The position numbers and the translations under genes were made by a program. This document shows positions 32,368-42,781 of a stretch of DNA of 64,000 bases, one piece after another. The notes beneath the pieces were generated by a model. The model had not been told where the DNA came from, made no database searches, and saw only the letters and a list, made by a program, of their open reading frames with translations. How positions within the stretch are numbered: the stretch's first letter is position 1; the number at the start of each line of letters is the position of its first letter. Origin of the DNA: Acidobacteriota bacterium (lineage in GTDB: Bacteria > Acidobacteriota > Terriglobia > Bryobacterales > Bryobacteraceae); assembly GCA_016185425.1 (NCBI GenBank), contig JACPNQ010000030.1:1-64000 (forward strand). Reading direction: 5' to 3'.

Positions 32368-32862
32368 TTAACCCTCCGCCGACTTCTTCACTTCGCCGAG
32401 CAATACTTTGATGCCGTCGACGCGTACATCAAAGCGGTCCAGCGGACGCGGGGCGGGACCGGCGACAACTTTTCCATCGGGGCTGAACACGGACGTGTGG
32501 CATGGACAAGCGAACGACTTTTCGCCGGCGTTCCAACTGACGGCGCAGCCGAGGTGGGTACATATCGGAGAAAAGGCCACTACCTGTTGGTCGCCGGTCT
32601 TGACGACCCAGGCGGCCACTTTCTCGGTGACGGTTTTCCAACCATCGCGGCGGACGCGGTTGAAGACGACCTGTTCGGGCTGATTGACCATCAGCTTGCC
32701 GATGTCCGCGGCTTCGATCCAGGTGCTTTGTTTTTTCTCGCGGGCGGGGACGAGGAGATAGCCGAGAGTCGGAATTCCTAGTGCGGCGCTGATGGCTCCC
32801 ATCATGCCCATGATTGAGCCGACGAGGAATCCTCGGCGCTTTTCGATAGTTTCTGCTGCCAT
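32368..32862 (-). CDS. Rieske iron-sulfur protein of the bc complex
   Basis: A 164-residue protein with an N-terminal membrane anchor, probably Tat-exported (EKRRGFLVGSIMGMMGAIS). The [2Fe-2S] site is CTHLGC (C101, H103, C106) and CPCHTSVF (C119, C121, H122): two Cys and two His bind the cluster and C106-C121 form the disulfide. PAPRPL is the usual Pro loop. It takes an electron from quinol and passes it to the c-type haems of the cytochrome b/c fusion encoded next, 2 nt downstream. Confidence 0.93.
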   Translation of the reverse strand: MAAETIEKRRGFLVGSIMGMMGAISAALGIPTLGYLLVPAREKKQSTWIEAADIGKLMVNQPEQVVFNRVRRDGWKTVTEKVAAWVVKTGDQQVVAFSPICTHLGCAVSWNAGEKSFACPCHTSVFSPDGKVVAGPAPRPLDRFDVRVDGIKVLLGEVKKSAEG

Positions 32863-32911
32863 TCGATTTGTATTGTAGGGGCGAATCCTTCGGACGATAC
32901 GTTACGGAATG

Positions 32912-34252
32912 TTAAATTAGGCGCTTCCGCAGGCGGTTAGCCGTTTGTTTCTCAATTGTTACGAGGTTTTGATTTTCAAACGGGTCATTGTGGAGGTCGA
33001 AGAGCATGGATTCGTTGCCGAATCCTTCGATGAACTTGTGACGGCCATCCCAGACGAGGCGCCATTCTTCGAGCGCGGAGTGCAGGTGGGTGCGGTGATG
33101 GCCGGTCTTACCGGTCAGGACGGGGCGAAGAGACTTCGCTTCCATTTCGGGTAATGTGCCGGCGCCAGCGTAGTCAAGGAACGTGGCTCCAATATCGATG
33201 AGGCTGGTGAGCGCGTTGGTGGTTTTGTTTTTCTCAACGTCGAGGCCGGCGATGATTAGCGGGATTCCGGCGGAGGCCTGGTAGGGGACGTGTTTACCCC
33301 AGCGGTTGTGGTCGCCGAGCATTTCGCCGTGGTCGCTGGAGAAGACGATCAAGGTGTTGTCGAGCTCGCCGCGCTGTCTGACCGTTTCGACGATCTCGCC
33401 GATGCGGGTGTCGATGTTCTCGCACATGGCCGTGTAGTTCTGACGGATCTTGCCGTGCGCTTCGGTGTTAAATTCGGTGGATTGGTTGGGCTGGGGGTAT
33501 TGGCGGGCGCGTGCGTTGCGTTCCATGGAAGCGGTAATGTCCATGGGGTTGTGGGGGCCGGTGAAATTGACGGCGAGGTGCCAGGGCTTGTCGCGCGGAG
33601 CGTTCTTTAAGAGGGTTTTTGCGTTTTGGGCAATCCAGTTGTCGCAGTAGGCGTCGTCCGGGAGGGGGGTGGTGTGAGTGGCGCTGTAGCTGCGGCGTTT
33701 CTTGAAGTCTTCGACGTGGGCGGCGGCGAGGTTGCGCCCGTGGAGGAGGCGCATATAGGGGTCTTTCGGTGATTCCGCGCCGCTGCGGACGGCGTCACCT
33801 TTGCCGGCGTTATCGATACCGGAGGAAAAGCCCCAGTCTTGTAGCAGGCGCTGGCCATCGAGGCCCCAGTCGAGGGTCTTTTTGTGGAGATCGATTTTGC
33901 CGCAGGCCATGGTGTGATAGCCGGCGGCCTGGAGGGCCTGGTAGTAGGTTTTTTGGGTGAGCGGGAAGTCGTGAGCGTTGCTGGCGACGCCGCAGTTTCT
34001 GTATTCGCGACCGGTGGCGAGGCAGGCACGGCTGGGTGCGCAGAGGGGGGAGGCGCAGAGGACTTTGTGGAAGCGGGTGCCCCGGGCAGCGAGGGCGGCG
34101 ATGTTGGGTAGGTTGACGGGGATGCGCGCGTTGCCAGGCATCCAGTCGGGGCGCCACTGGTCGGGAAGGAGTAGCAGGAGGTTGGGTTTTCGTGGGGGTG
34201 CGGCCGCTATGGAAGCCGCGGCTGCACTGAGGAAACTTCGGCGGGAGGCCAT
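32912..34252 (-). CDS. Sulfatase, Tat-exported
   Basis: A 446-residue type I sulfatase-like hydrolase. A Tat-like leader (SRRSFLSAAAASIAAAP) is followed by the metal-binding NLLLLLPDQWRPDW. CAPSR (71-75) is the CxPSR signature whose Cys becomes formylglycine. FSSDHGEMLGDHNRWGK carries the second metal site. Such enzymes remove sulfate from sugars, phenols or choline. No formylglycine-generating enzyme is in the window. It is probably used on external sulfated substrates, in keeping with the other periplasmic hydrolases here. Confidence 0.9.
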   Translation of the reverse strand: MASRRSFLSAAAASIAAAPPRKPNLLLLLPDQWRPDWMPGNARIPVNLPNIAALAARGTRFHKVLCASPLCAPSRACLATGREYRNCGVASNAHDFPLTQKTYYQALQAAGYHTMACGKIDLHKKTLDWGLDGQRLLQDWGFSSGIDNAGKGDAVRSGAESPKDPYMRLLHGRNLAAAHVEDFKKRRSYSATHTTPLPDDAYCDNWIAQNAKTLLKNAPRDKPWHLAVNFTGPHNPMDITASMERNARARQYPQPNQSTEFNTEAHGKIRQNYTAMCENIDTRIGEIVETVRQRGELDNTLIVFSSDHGEMLGDHNRWGKHVPYQASAGIPLIIAGLDVEKNKTTNALTSLIDIGATFLDYAGAGTLPEMEAKSLRPVLTGKTGHHRTHLHSALEEWRLVWDGRHKFIEGFGNESMLFDLHNDPFENQNLVTIEKQTANRLRKRLI

Positions 34253-34328
34253 CCGGATAGGCTACTAGATTGAAGGCGGGGGATGCTTGGGGGGATGGTA
34301 CACTGCGGACTCAGACTGGAGGCCCATT

Positions 34329-34373
34329 ATGGCAAACAACGTGTACACCAACCAGTCCTTTTACGCCGAGTAG
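34329..34373 (+). CDS. 14-codon open frame with a good ribosome site
   Basis: GGAGG (34319-34323) precedes an ATG by 5 nt. The frame encodes [14 protein letters not shown] and then TAG. It lies just before the SEC-C gene in another frame. It may be a leader peptide, or the first codons of an older, longer gene interrupted by a stop. I cannot tell whether it is translated. Confidence 0.3.
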   Translation: MANNVYTNQSFYAE

Positions 34374-34407
34374 CAAACGGCGGAGGGGATTCCCTTCGGA
34401 GACTCAA

Positions 34408-34536
34408 GTGAAGCGCGGTTATCGCATGGTTCACGGAGAGAAGGAATTGATGGAAAAACTTGGGCGGAAGGACCTGTGCCCGTGCGGGTCCGGACGCAGG
34501 TTCAAAAAGTGCTGTCTTCGGCGCGGGCGGATTTGA
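34408..34536 (+). CDS. SEC-C motif mini-protein
   Basis: A 42-residue protein from a GTG at 34408 (36 residues from the ATG at 34426). Nearly all of it is the SEC-C zinc-binding motif, [19 protein letters not shown], which in SecA binds SecB and the ribosome. It is basic ([14 protein letters not shown]). Stand-alone SEC-C proteins are known but usually have a second domain; here only the motif remains, so it could also be the stump of a longer gene. Confidence 0.6.
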   Translation: MKRGYRMVHGEKELMEKLGRKDLCPCGSGRRFKKCCLRRGRI

Positions 34537-34668
34537 TGGCTCGCGGCGAGATCACTTTTTTTAGGTGATTTCCTGGGGCGATTATTCGGATCGCCGCCGA
34601 AACAAACCCTAATCTCGTTCTCCAGTTCGTCGCGTGTGGCGATGTCGCGGGTGATGGGCACGAGTCCA

Positions 34669-35208
34669 CTATCCACCGAGTCGTTCAATCAGTTCACCGC
34701 GGATAGTCTGATAGTCCGCCAGAAGCACCGGGTTGGGTGAGGGCAGGCGGGTGACGACCTGGTGCGCCCATTCGATGTACTTGCGGATCTCGGCGGCGTC
34801 CCAACCATGGGGCGGAGTGTCGCGGAGGGAGTAGAGGTTGCTGATCTTGTCGGCGAGTTTCAATGCGGCAACCCGCGGGGAGGCCGCGGTGGCGTGTTCG
34901 ATCTGCGCTTGTTTGCGCCTTTGCCAGCGTTGCGATTTGTCATCGGTGACGTCGCGGACAAGGCCGGCAATGTCCTCACCGAAGTTTTCGACCAGCGTTT
35001 CGTAGGAAACGCGCACGTCCTCAATGGTGTCGTGCAGATAGCCAGCCGCAATTAAGTTCGCGTCGCAGCCGGCTTCGGCAAGCAGGTGGGCAACGTGGGC
35101 GAGATGGTTGATATACGGCGTCTGGTCGACATCCTTTCGCCGGTGCCGGCAGTGGGCGCGGGCGGCAAATTCCGCCGCGCGCACGACCAGCCGGATTCCC
35201 TCGTCCAT
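34669..35208 (-). CDS. HD-domain phosphohydrolase, ppGpp-hydrolase-like
   Basis: A 179-residue HD-superfamily protein. The metal ligands appear in PYINHLAHVAHLL (His), AAGYLHDTIEDV (His-Asp) and LKLADKISNL (Asp). This order matches the hydrolase domain of RelA/SpoT and the single-domain MESH1-type enzymes, which degrade (p)ppGpp. No synthetase or TGS domain is present, so it would be a small alarmone hydrolase. The ATG at 35208 was picked on family length; the gene starts 4 nt after the acylase stop and is probably cotranscribed. Confidence 0.8.
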   Translation of the reverse strand: MDEGIRLVVRAAEFAARAHCRHRRKDVDQTPYINHLAHVAHLLAEAGCDANLIAAGYLHDTIEDVRVSYETLVENFGEDIAGLVRDVTDDKSQRWQRRKQAQIEHATAASPRVAALKLADKISNLYSLRDTPPHGWDAAEIRKYIEWAHQVVTRLPSPNPVLLADYQTIRGELIERLGG

Positions 35209-35212
35209 CGCG

Positions 35213-37516
35213 TTACCTCGGCTCCAGAGTGATGCGCTTTTCCGCGGCCTTCTCAATGGCGGCGCGAGAGTAGAGGAGCGGGAAGTATTCGCCGCGCGAC
35301 CAGAGACCGGTGAGGTCCTGATAGTGCGGGTCATCGGGATTGCCGGATTGGCCAGGATAGTTGACGGCGCGCGAGGCGTCCCAGTTGCCGACGTCGAGGA
35401 CCATGCGGAAAGAGGGGCCATTGGAGAGATCGAAGGTGTTGCCGGTGTACATCGATTGCCATGGCGAGTAGGGGCCGCCGGGAGCTGGGAATGGGCCGGG
35501 TTGGAGTCTGGCGCGGAGCTTTGCGTCGACGAAATTGCGTAGAGGGTGGCCGGGTAGCGATAGGTGGAGCTTCCCCCATGCAGGTTTGCCGAGCGATTCC
35601 CACTCGGCGTAGGCGGGGGCGAGACTGCGGAGCAGAAGCGATTGTGGATTAATTGGGAATTGCGTGTACTGTCCCTCTAATGCGGCGAGGAGGATGGCGG
35701 CGTCGGGATTGGGTATGGCGGTTGCGGCGGCCGGGGGAAGTGCCGCGGCGAGGAATGCCGGACCGAGGTGGCGTTTCCACCAGAGCTCGAAGAGCGCGGC
35801 GGGTTGCGAATCGACTGATTCGACGGCGTTCCAGCCTCGGAGTATCGCCAGCGCCGCTTTGGTATTTGCGTCATCCGAATGCAACCCATCAATCAACGCG
35901 ACGGCGCGACGGGCGGCGACGGAGGTTTGGTCTGCTTGCAGTTTCATGGAGTCTTCGAGCGATACCTTGGGCAGACGCTTCAGGACTTCATCGACGCGGC
36001 GATGGCGGGAATCGTTCGTCCATTCGAAGCCGAGCTTGCGTTCCTTGTACGGGTAAGCCGCGGGCAGGTTCATTTCATTCGATGTGGAAACGTAGCCGGA
36101 AGATGGATTGTAGGCAGAGGGAAAGTCACCCGGCTGCAGAAAACCGGCCCATTCGTAACGTCCATCACCGGGCACCGGAAGCAGCCCGTCCCAACCTGGA
36201 CGGATGGGAGTGAGTCCGCCGGGGCTCCAGCCGATGTTCCCTTTCGTATCGGCGTAGACCTGGTTGACGGTGGGAGCGCCGCCGCGAAAACGGCCGCTTT
36301 GGAACTCGGCAAAGTTACGGGCGCGCATATAGGCGATGCTGCCGAAGTAGGCGGCGGAACCGGGCTCCATCCAGCAGGAGCGAATGGCGTAGGCGCGGCC
36401 TTTTGCCGCATCGCGGTAAATGATCGGGCCGTGCCGTGTGAACTCCAACTCTGCCTCGCGGGGCGCAGTGCCCTTTACCGCAATCGTGTCGCGCTCCACG
36501 CGCATCGATTCCCAATCACCTCTATACCTGTATTGACGCGGGTTGCCGGGGTTGAGTTCGTAAACGTATAGGTCCTCCTGATCGATGTTGAAGATGGTGA
36601 GGCCGAAGGCGATGACATCGTTGTGGCCCATTGAGATGCCCGGCAGGGCGGGTTCGCCCGCGCCGATGATGTCGAGGCCAGGGGCATTGATGTGCGCGAT
36701 GTAGCGTAGGCTGGGAGTGGAGTACAAGCGGTGGGGATCGCCGGCGAGGATGGGCCGGCCTGTGGCGGATTTCGACGGGCCGATCACCCAGTTGTTGCTG
36801 CCATCATCATTGGCGTCGCTCGTTGGTTTTGTGAACGGGACGGCTTGGGTAGCAAGTGTGAATACGCGCAGAACATCGGCGGGAAGGCAGGGGTCGAGGC
36901 CGTCGGGTACTTTCGTTTCCCAGGCAGGTTGCAGACCGAAGCGGGCCTGGTCGTAGTGTGGACCTTTGAGCGGATCGGTGGCGCAGATGGTTTTAGCGCG
37001 TGCGACTTCACTGGTTACGTTGCGCGTTAGCCCATGGCTGCGGATGCGGACTACGTCTTCGGTTTCCCACTTCGCCGGCGAGTAACCGAGGACTTTGAAT
37101 TCGATGGGCGTGTTATCCGGATTGGCGGTAAGCCAGTCGACATAGGCGTTGATGCCGGCGACAAACGATGCGGCAATGCTCTTTGCGTCCGGGCCGTAGG
37201 CTTCCCACTCCTTGTCCATCGAACCGCGATAAAGAAAGAGCCGCGCGGCGCGGTCCAGCTCGATATATGCGGGCCCCATCACTTCCGACATGCGCCCGAG
37301 GCCGCGGCGGCGCCAGAGATCGATCTGGAAGAGGCGGTCGCGCGCGGCGTTGAAGCCTTGCGCGAAGAAGGCGTCCGGGGTGTTCTTCGCGAAGATATGC
37401 GGCACGCCCCATTTGTCGACGATGAGATCGACGTGTTGTTTGAGGCCTGCTACGCGAATGGTCTGCGGGAAGGCGAAGAGCGGCAACAGGAACAGAAGAA
37501 GCAATCGCGAAGCCAT
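35213..37516 (-). CDS. Penicillin acylase family (S45) protein
   Basis: About 767 residues with a signal peptide (RLLLLFLLPLFAFPQ). The alpha chain start reads VDKWGVPHIFAKNTPDAFFAQG. The precursor is cleaved before the N-terminal nucleophile Ser in DDGSNNWVIGPSKSATG, and GDPHRLYSTP follows, as in acylases. The long beta chain includes NMNLPA-like metal-site segments. Members cleave amide bonds of acyl-homoserine lactones, beta-lactams or other N-acyl compounds, so quorum quenching is one possibility. Upstream ATGs at 37531 and 37528 are alternative starts. Confidence 0.88.
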   Translation of the reverse strand: MASRLLLLFLLPLFAFPQTIRVAGLKQHVDLIVDKWGVPHIFAKNTPDAFFAQGFNAARDRLFQIDLWRRRGLGRMSEVMGPAYIELDRAARLFLYRGSMDKEWEAYGPDAKSIAASFVAGINAYVDWLTANPDNTPIEFKVLGYSPAKWETEDVVRIRSHGLTRNVTSEVARAKTICATDPLKGPHYDQARFGLQPAWETKVPDGLDPCLPADVLRVFTLATQAVPFTKPTSDANDDGSNNWVIGPSKSATGRPILAGDPHRLYSTPSLRYIAHINAPGLDIIGAGEPALPGISMGHNDVIAFGLTIFNIDQEDLYVYELNPGNPRQYRYRGDWESMRVERDTIAVKGTAPREAELEFTRHGPIIYRDAAKGRAYAIRSCWMEPGSAAYFGSIAYMRARNFAEFQSGRFRGGAPTVNQVYADTKGNIGWSPGGLTPIRPGWDGLLPVPGDGRYEWAGFLQPGDFPSAYNPSSGYVSTSNEMNLPAAYPYKERKLGFEWTNDSRHRRVDEVLKRLPKVSLEDSMKLQADQTSVAARRAVALIDGLHSDDANTKAALAILRGWNAVESVDSQPAALFELWWKRHLGPAFLAAALPPAAATAIPNPDAAILLAALEGQYTQFPINPQSLLLRSLAPAYAEWESLGKPAWGKLHLSLPGHPLRNFVDAKLRARLQPGPFPAPGGPYSPWQSMYTGNTFDLSNGPSFRMVLDVGNWDASRAVNYPGQSGNPDDPHYQDLTGLWSRGEYFPLLYSRAAIEKAAEKRITLEPR

Positions 37517-37561
37517 GATTCCGATCATCATACTGCGGCGCCTTGTTACACTCTCAGTGGA

Positions 37562-39889
37562 ATGATTTCTATCCGCCGGGTAGCGGTGCTGGGCGCGGGC
37601 ACCATGGGGTCAAGAATCGCCGCGCATTTCGCTAATGCAGGGATTCCGGCCCTGCTCCTCGATATCGTTGTTCCGGGAGTCGCCGACCGGAACGCCGCGG
37701 CCAAAAAGGGCATCGAAACGGCGTGGAAAGGGCGGCCGGGCGGATTTTTCACTGACGCGCTGCCGGGGCTGGTGACGCCGGGGAATTTTGAAGATGACCT
37801 GCCGAAGATCGCCGATTGCGATTGGATCATCGAGGCGGTAACGGAGAAGCTGGACGTCAAGCGGGAGCTGTGGACGCGCGTGGCGGAGCTGCGCCAGCCG
37901 GGTTCCATCGTGTCGACGAATACAAGCGGTATTCCGCTGGCGCTGATCGCCGAGGGACTCAGCGATGAGTTCCGGCGCCATTTTCTTGGCACCCATTTCT
38001 TCAATCCGCCGCGGTATCTGCATCTCTGCGAGGTGATTCCGGGGCCGGCGACGGATCCGGCGTTGCTGGCGAGTATCAGCGAGTATCTCGACCGCCGGCT
38101 CGGCAAGGGCGTGGTGCCGTGCAAGGATACGCCGAATTTCATCGCGAATCGAATTGGGTCGATGTGGGGCTCGACGACGTTCAAGTACGCGATGGAGGAT
38201 GGGTTCACGGTTGAGGAAGTGGACGCGCTGACGGGTTCGTTGATCGGATTACCGAACAGCGCTTCGTTCCGGCTGATGGATATTGTCGGTGTCGATATCT
38301 GGGTGCATGTCGGCGCGAACTTGTACGGCATGGTGCCGAACGATCCGTGGCGGGAGCGATTTCGCGCGCATCCGGTGATGGAGCAGTTGATGAAGCGGAA
38401 CTGGCTGGGCGACAAGACCGGCCAGGGATTCTTCAAGCGCGCCGGACCGGCGAAGGAGATTCACGCGCTGAATCTGAACACATTCGAGTATCATCCGGCG
38501 GCGAAGCCCAAATTTGCGAGCGTGGAGCAGGCGAAGTTGGTTGAGGATCTGCCGGCGCGATTACGTGCGCTGGTGGCGTCGACCGACAAAGCTGGGACGT
38601 TTTTGTGGAAGTTGATGCGGGATTCGATGTTGTACTCGGCGGAGCGCGTGCCGGAGATCTCGGACCGCATTGTGGAGATTGATCGCGCGATGCGCTGGGG
38701 ATATGCGCACACGTTTGGGCCGTTTGAGCTGTGGGATGCGCTGGGCTTCACCGAGACGGCTCGGCGGATGGAGGCCGATGGCCTGGCGCTGCCGGCGTCG
38801 GTAGTGACGATGTTGTCGCACGGCGCGAAGAGTTTTTACCGGCCCGCGGATGAGAACCGGCGGCCGCGGATGGACTACTTCGATCTGGGCGCGGGGCATT
38901 ATGCGCGGCTGGAGGAAAGAGCCGGGGTCGTCGAGCTCCCCGCCCTGAAGCGAGCGGGCAATACGGTGACCAGGAATGCGGGATGCTCGCTGGTGGATCT
39001 TGGCGACGGTGTGCTGTGCGTGGAGTTCCACAGCAAGATGAACTCGCTGGGCGAAGACCAGATGGGACAGATTGCGACTGCCTACGAAGAGTGCAAAAAG
39101 GGCTTTCAGGCCGTCGTTATCGGGAATCAGGGGGAGCTGTTCAGCGCCGGCGCGAATCTAATGATGGTGCTGATGCTGGCGCAGGATGGGGAGTTTGACG
39201 ACCTGAATGCCGCGATTCACCGGTTCCAGCAGTCGATCATGGCGATCAAATATGCGCCCGTGCCGGTAGTCGTCGCGGCGCATGGGCGCGCGCTGGGCGG
39301 CGGCTGCGAGATGATTCTGCATGGGCCGCGCGTGCAGGTGAGCGCTGAACTGTATGCGGGGCTGGTGGAGGTTGGCGTTGGATTGATTCCGGGCGGCGGC
39401 GGCTGCAAGGAGATGATCCTGCGGCATGGGAGTCCGAAGGCAGTGTTTGAGACGGTGGGGTACGCGAAGGTATCGACGAGCGCGGAAGATGCCCGAAAGC
39501 TGGGATTTCTGGATGCGGGCGCAGGCGTGTCGATGAACGCGGAGCGATTGATCGGCGATGCGAAGGCCGCGGCGATCGCGATGGCGCAGAGCTACAAGCC
39601 GGCCGCGCCGAGGAATGATGTGAAAGTGGCCGGGGCGGCTGGAATCGCGCTGCTGAAGCAGGGCGCGTGGCTGGGACATGAGGGCGGCTACATTACGGAC
39701 TACGATCTGGTGATCGCGGAGAAGCTGGCAAATGTTCTTTGCGGCGGGCGATTGAGCGGGGAGCAGTTGGTAAGCGAGCAGTATCTGCTGGACTTGGAGC
39801 GCGAGGCATTCTTGAGCCTTTGCGGCGATGCGCGGACACAGGCGCGTATGGCGCACATGCTGAAGACCGGCAAGCCGCTGCGGAATTAG
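37562..39889 (+). CDS. fadN: 3-hydroxyacyl-CoA dehydrogenase / enoyl-CoA hydratase (FadN type)
   Basis: About 775 residues in FadN order: first the NAD-dependent 3-hydroxyacyl-CoA dehydrogenase (RVAVLGAGTMGSRIAAHFA, the Rossmann motif; GTHFFNPPRYLHLCEVIPG, with the catalytic His), then a C-terminal enoyl-CoA hydratase/isomerase domain (AAHGRALGGGCEMILHG; VGVGLIPGGGGCKEMIL). It performs two middle steps of fatty-acid beta-oxidation. The ATG at 37562 starts the dehydrogenase fold directly. It is the first gene of a fadN-fadA-fadE operon; the thiolase gene follows after 9 nt. Confidence 0.93.
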   Translation: MISIRRVAVLGAGTMGSRIAAHFANAGIPALLLDIVVPGVADRNAAAKKGIETAWKGRPGGFFTDALPGLVTPGNFEDDLPKIADCDWIIEAVTEKLDVKRELWTRVAELRQPGSIVSTNTSGIPLALIAEGLSDEFRRHFLGTHFFNPPRYLHLCEVIPGPATDPALLASISEYLDRRLGKGVVPCKDTPNFIANRIGSMWGSTTFKYAMEDGFTVEEVDALTGSLIGLPNSASFRLMDIVGVDIWVHVGANLYGMVPNDPWRERFRAHPVMEQLMKRNWLGDKTGQGFFKRAGPAKEIHALNLNTFEYHPAAKPKFASVEQAKLVEDLPARLRALVASTDKAGTFLWKLMRDSMLYSAERVPEISDRIVEIDRAMRWGYAHTFGPFELWDALGFTETARRMEADGLALPASVVTMLSHGAKSFYRPADENRRPRMDYFDLGAGHYARLEERAGVVELPALKRAGNTVTRNAGCSLVDLGDGVLCVEFHSKMNSLGEDQMGQIATAYEECKKGFQAVVIGNQGELFSAGANLMMVLMLAQDGEFDDLNAAIHRFQQSIMAIKYAPVPVVVAAHGRALGGGCEMILHGPRVQVSAELYAGLVEVGVGLIPGGGGCKEMILRHGSPKAVFETVGYAKVSTSAEDARKLGFLDAGAGVSMNAERLIGDAKAAAIAMAQSYKPAAPRNDVKVAGAAGIALLKQGAWLGHEGGYITDYDLVIAEKLANVLCGGRLSGEQLVSEQYLLDLEREAFLSLCGDARTQARMAHMLKTGKPLRN

Positions 39890-39898
39890 GGAGACGAT

Positions 39899-41074
<1,176 letters not shown>

Positions 41075-41086
41075 AGGAGCAGCTTC

Positions 41087-42781
41087 ATGGCAATTGGCGG
41101 ATCGTTTCTGATCGAGAATTACACGCCTGCCGACGTATTTACGCCGGAAGATTACAACGAAGAGCATCGCGCGATCGCGCGGACGACGGACGAATTTTTC
41201 GCGCGTGAAGTGGCGCCAAATCTGGAGAAGATTCAGCACCAGGAGCCGGGCGTCGCGGTGGGAATTCTGCGCAAATCGGCAGAGCTCGGACTGACGGCGG
41301 TGAGTGTGCCGGAAGAGTATGGCGGCATGGAGATGGACCTGATCTCGATGCTGATTGTTGCGGAAGGCCTGGCGAAGGACGGGTCGTACGCGGGCTGGCA
41401 CGGCGGTCATGCAGGTATCGGAACGATGCCGCTGCTGCTGTTCGGAACGCCGGAGCAGAAGAAGAAGTATCTGCCCCGGTTGGCGTCGGCGGAGATGGTG
41501 GGCGCGTACTGTTTGAGTGAGCCTCATGCGGGCTCCGATGCGCTGGCCGCAAAGACGCGCGCGGACCTGTCGGCAGATGGCACGCACTACGTGCTGAACG
41601 GGCAGAAGATGTGGATCACCAACGGTGGCCACGCGGATCTCTACACCGTGTTCGCGAAGGTGGGCGGGGAGAAGTTTACCGCGTTCCTTGTGGAGCGCGC
41701 ATTCCCCGGAGTGAAGCCCGGCGCGGAAGAGAAGAAGATGGGCATCAAAGGGTCGTCGACCACACCGGTTTATCTCGACAACGTGAAGGTGCCCGTTGAG
41801 AACGTGCTGGGAGAGATCGGGCGCGGGCATATCATCGCGTTTAACATCCTGAACCTCGGGCGGCTGAAGCTGGGGCCATTCGCCGTGGGCGGAATGAAGA
41901 ACGTTTTGCAGATTTCAGCGAAGTACGCCAAGCAGCGCGTGGCGTTCGGGAAGCCGATCGCGGAGTTCGGGATGATTCAGCAGAAGATCGCGGAGATGGC
42001 GGCGCGGATCTTTGTAACTGAGTCGATGAGCGTGCGGATCGCCGGGCTGATACAGACGAAGATCGCCGGGCCGGATACGTTTTTGAAGGCCGTGGAGGAG
42101 TTTGCGGCGGAATGCTCGTTCATCAAGGTGTTTGCATCGGAGGCGCTTGATTTTGTTGTCGACGAAGGCGTGCAGATCCACGGCGGCTACGGATATCACC
42201 AGGATTACTTAGTGGAGAGGGCGTATCGCGATTCGCGCATCAACCGGATCTTTGAGGGGACAAGCGAAATCAACCGGATGCTGGCGACGGGGATGATTCT
42301 GAAGCGCGCGCAGCGCGGGCAGTTGGCGCTGGTACCGGCAGTTCAGAAGCTGCAAGGCGAACTGCTTGCGGGGCCGGTGGAGATGGATCTGCCGACGGCG
42401 GCGAAGAAGGCGACACTGTTGGCGCTGGGCGTCGCCTATCAACGGTACATGGCGGAGTTGGAGCAGCAGCAGGAGATTCTGGCCGCGCTGTGCGATATGG
42501 CGATGAACGCGTTCGCGATGGAATCGGCAATGCTGCGCGCGAAGAAGATGAACGAGCCGGAAGTGGTGAAGGCAATGCTCGATGTCTGGCTGCGCGATGC
42601 CATGGACGTAGTGGCCGTATCGGGGCGGACAGTCCTGGCGGCGTGCGCGGAGGGTGATACGCTGCGCACGCAGATGGCCGCGCTGCGGCGGTTCACCAAA
42701 TATGAACCGGTGGATCGCGTGGGATTGCAACGCAAGGTGGCCGCGCGAATTCTCGCCGCGGAGCGGTTCACGGTTGCCTGA
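41087..42781 (+). CDS. fadE: Acyl-CoA dehydrogenase (FadE type)
   Basis: A 564-residue flavoenzyme. The three acyl-CoA dehydrogenase domains are seen in order: N-terminal helices (GLTAVSVPEEYGGMEMD), the beta domain (AYCLSEPHAGSDALAAKT and GQKMWITNGGHADLY), and the C-terminal FAD/catalytic part (QIHGGYGYHQDYLVERAYRD, RINRIFEGTSEINR). The Glu of VDEGVQ or FEGTSEIN is the likely base. An extra 130-residue helical C-terminus matches the longer FadE group of Bacillus. It begins beta-oxidation by making 2-enoyl-CoA. It overlaps the downstream kinase gene by 8 nt. Confidence 0.93.
   Translation: MAIGGSFLIENYTPADVFTPEDYNEEHRAIARTTDEFFAREVAPNLEKIQHQEPGVAVGILRKSAELGLTAVSVPEEYGGMEMDLISMLIVAEGLAKDGSYAGWHGGHAGIGTMPLLLFGTPEQKKKYLPRLASAEMVGAYCLSEPHAGSDALAAKTRADLSADGTHYVLNGQKMWITNGGHADLYTVFAKVGGEKFTAFLVERAFPGVKPGAEEKKMGIKGSSTTPVYLDNVKVPVENVLGEIGRGHIIAFNILNLGRLKLGPFAVGGMKNVLQISAKYAKQRVAFGKPIAEFGMIQQKIAEMAARIFVTESMSVRIAGLIQTKIAGPDTFLKAVEEFAAECSFIKVFASEALDFVVDEGVQIHGGYGYHQDYLVERAYRDSRINRIFEGTSEINRMLATGMILKRAQRGQLALVPAVQKLQGELLAGPVEMDLPTAAKKATLLALGVAYQRYMAELEQQQEILAALCDMAMNAFAMESAMLRAKKMNEPEVVKAMLDVWLRDAMDVVAVSGRTVLAACAEGDTLRTQMAALRRFTKYEPVDRVGLQRKVAARILAAERFTVA

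Noticed and set aside
37034-37561. Long N-terminal extension of the fadN frame
   Set aside because: It is antisense to the penicillin acylase; the Rossmann fold starts right at the ATG at 37562.
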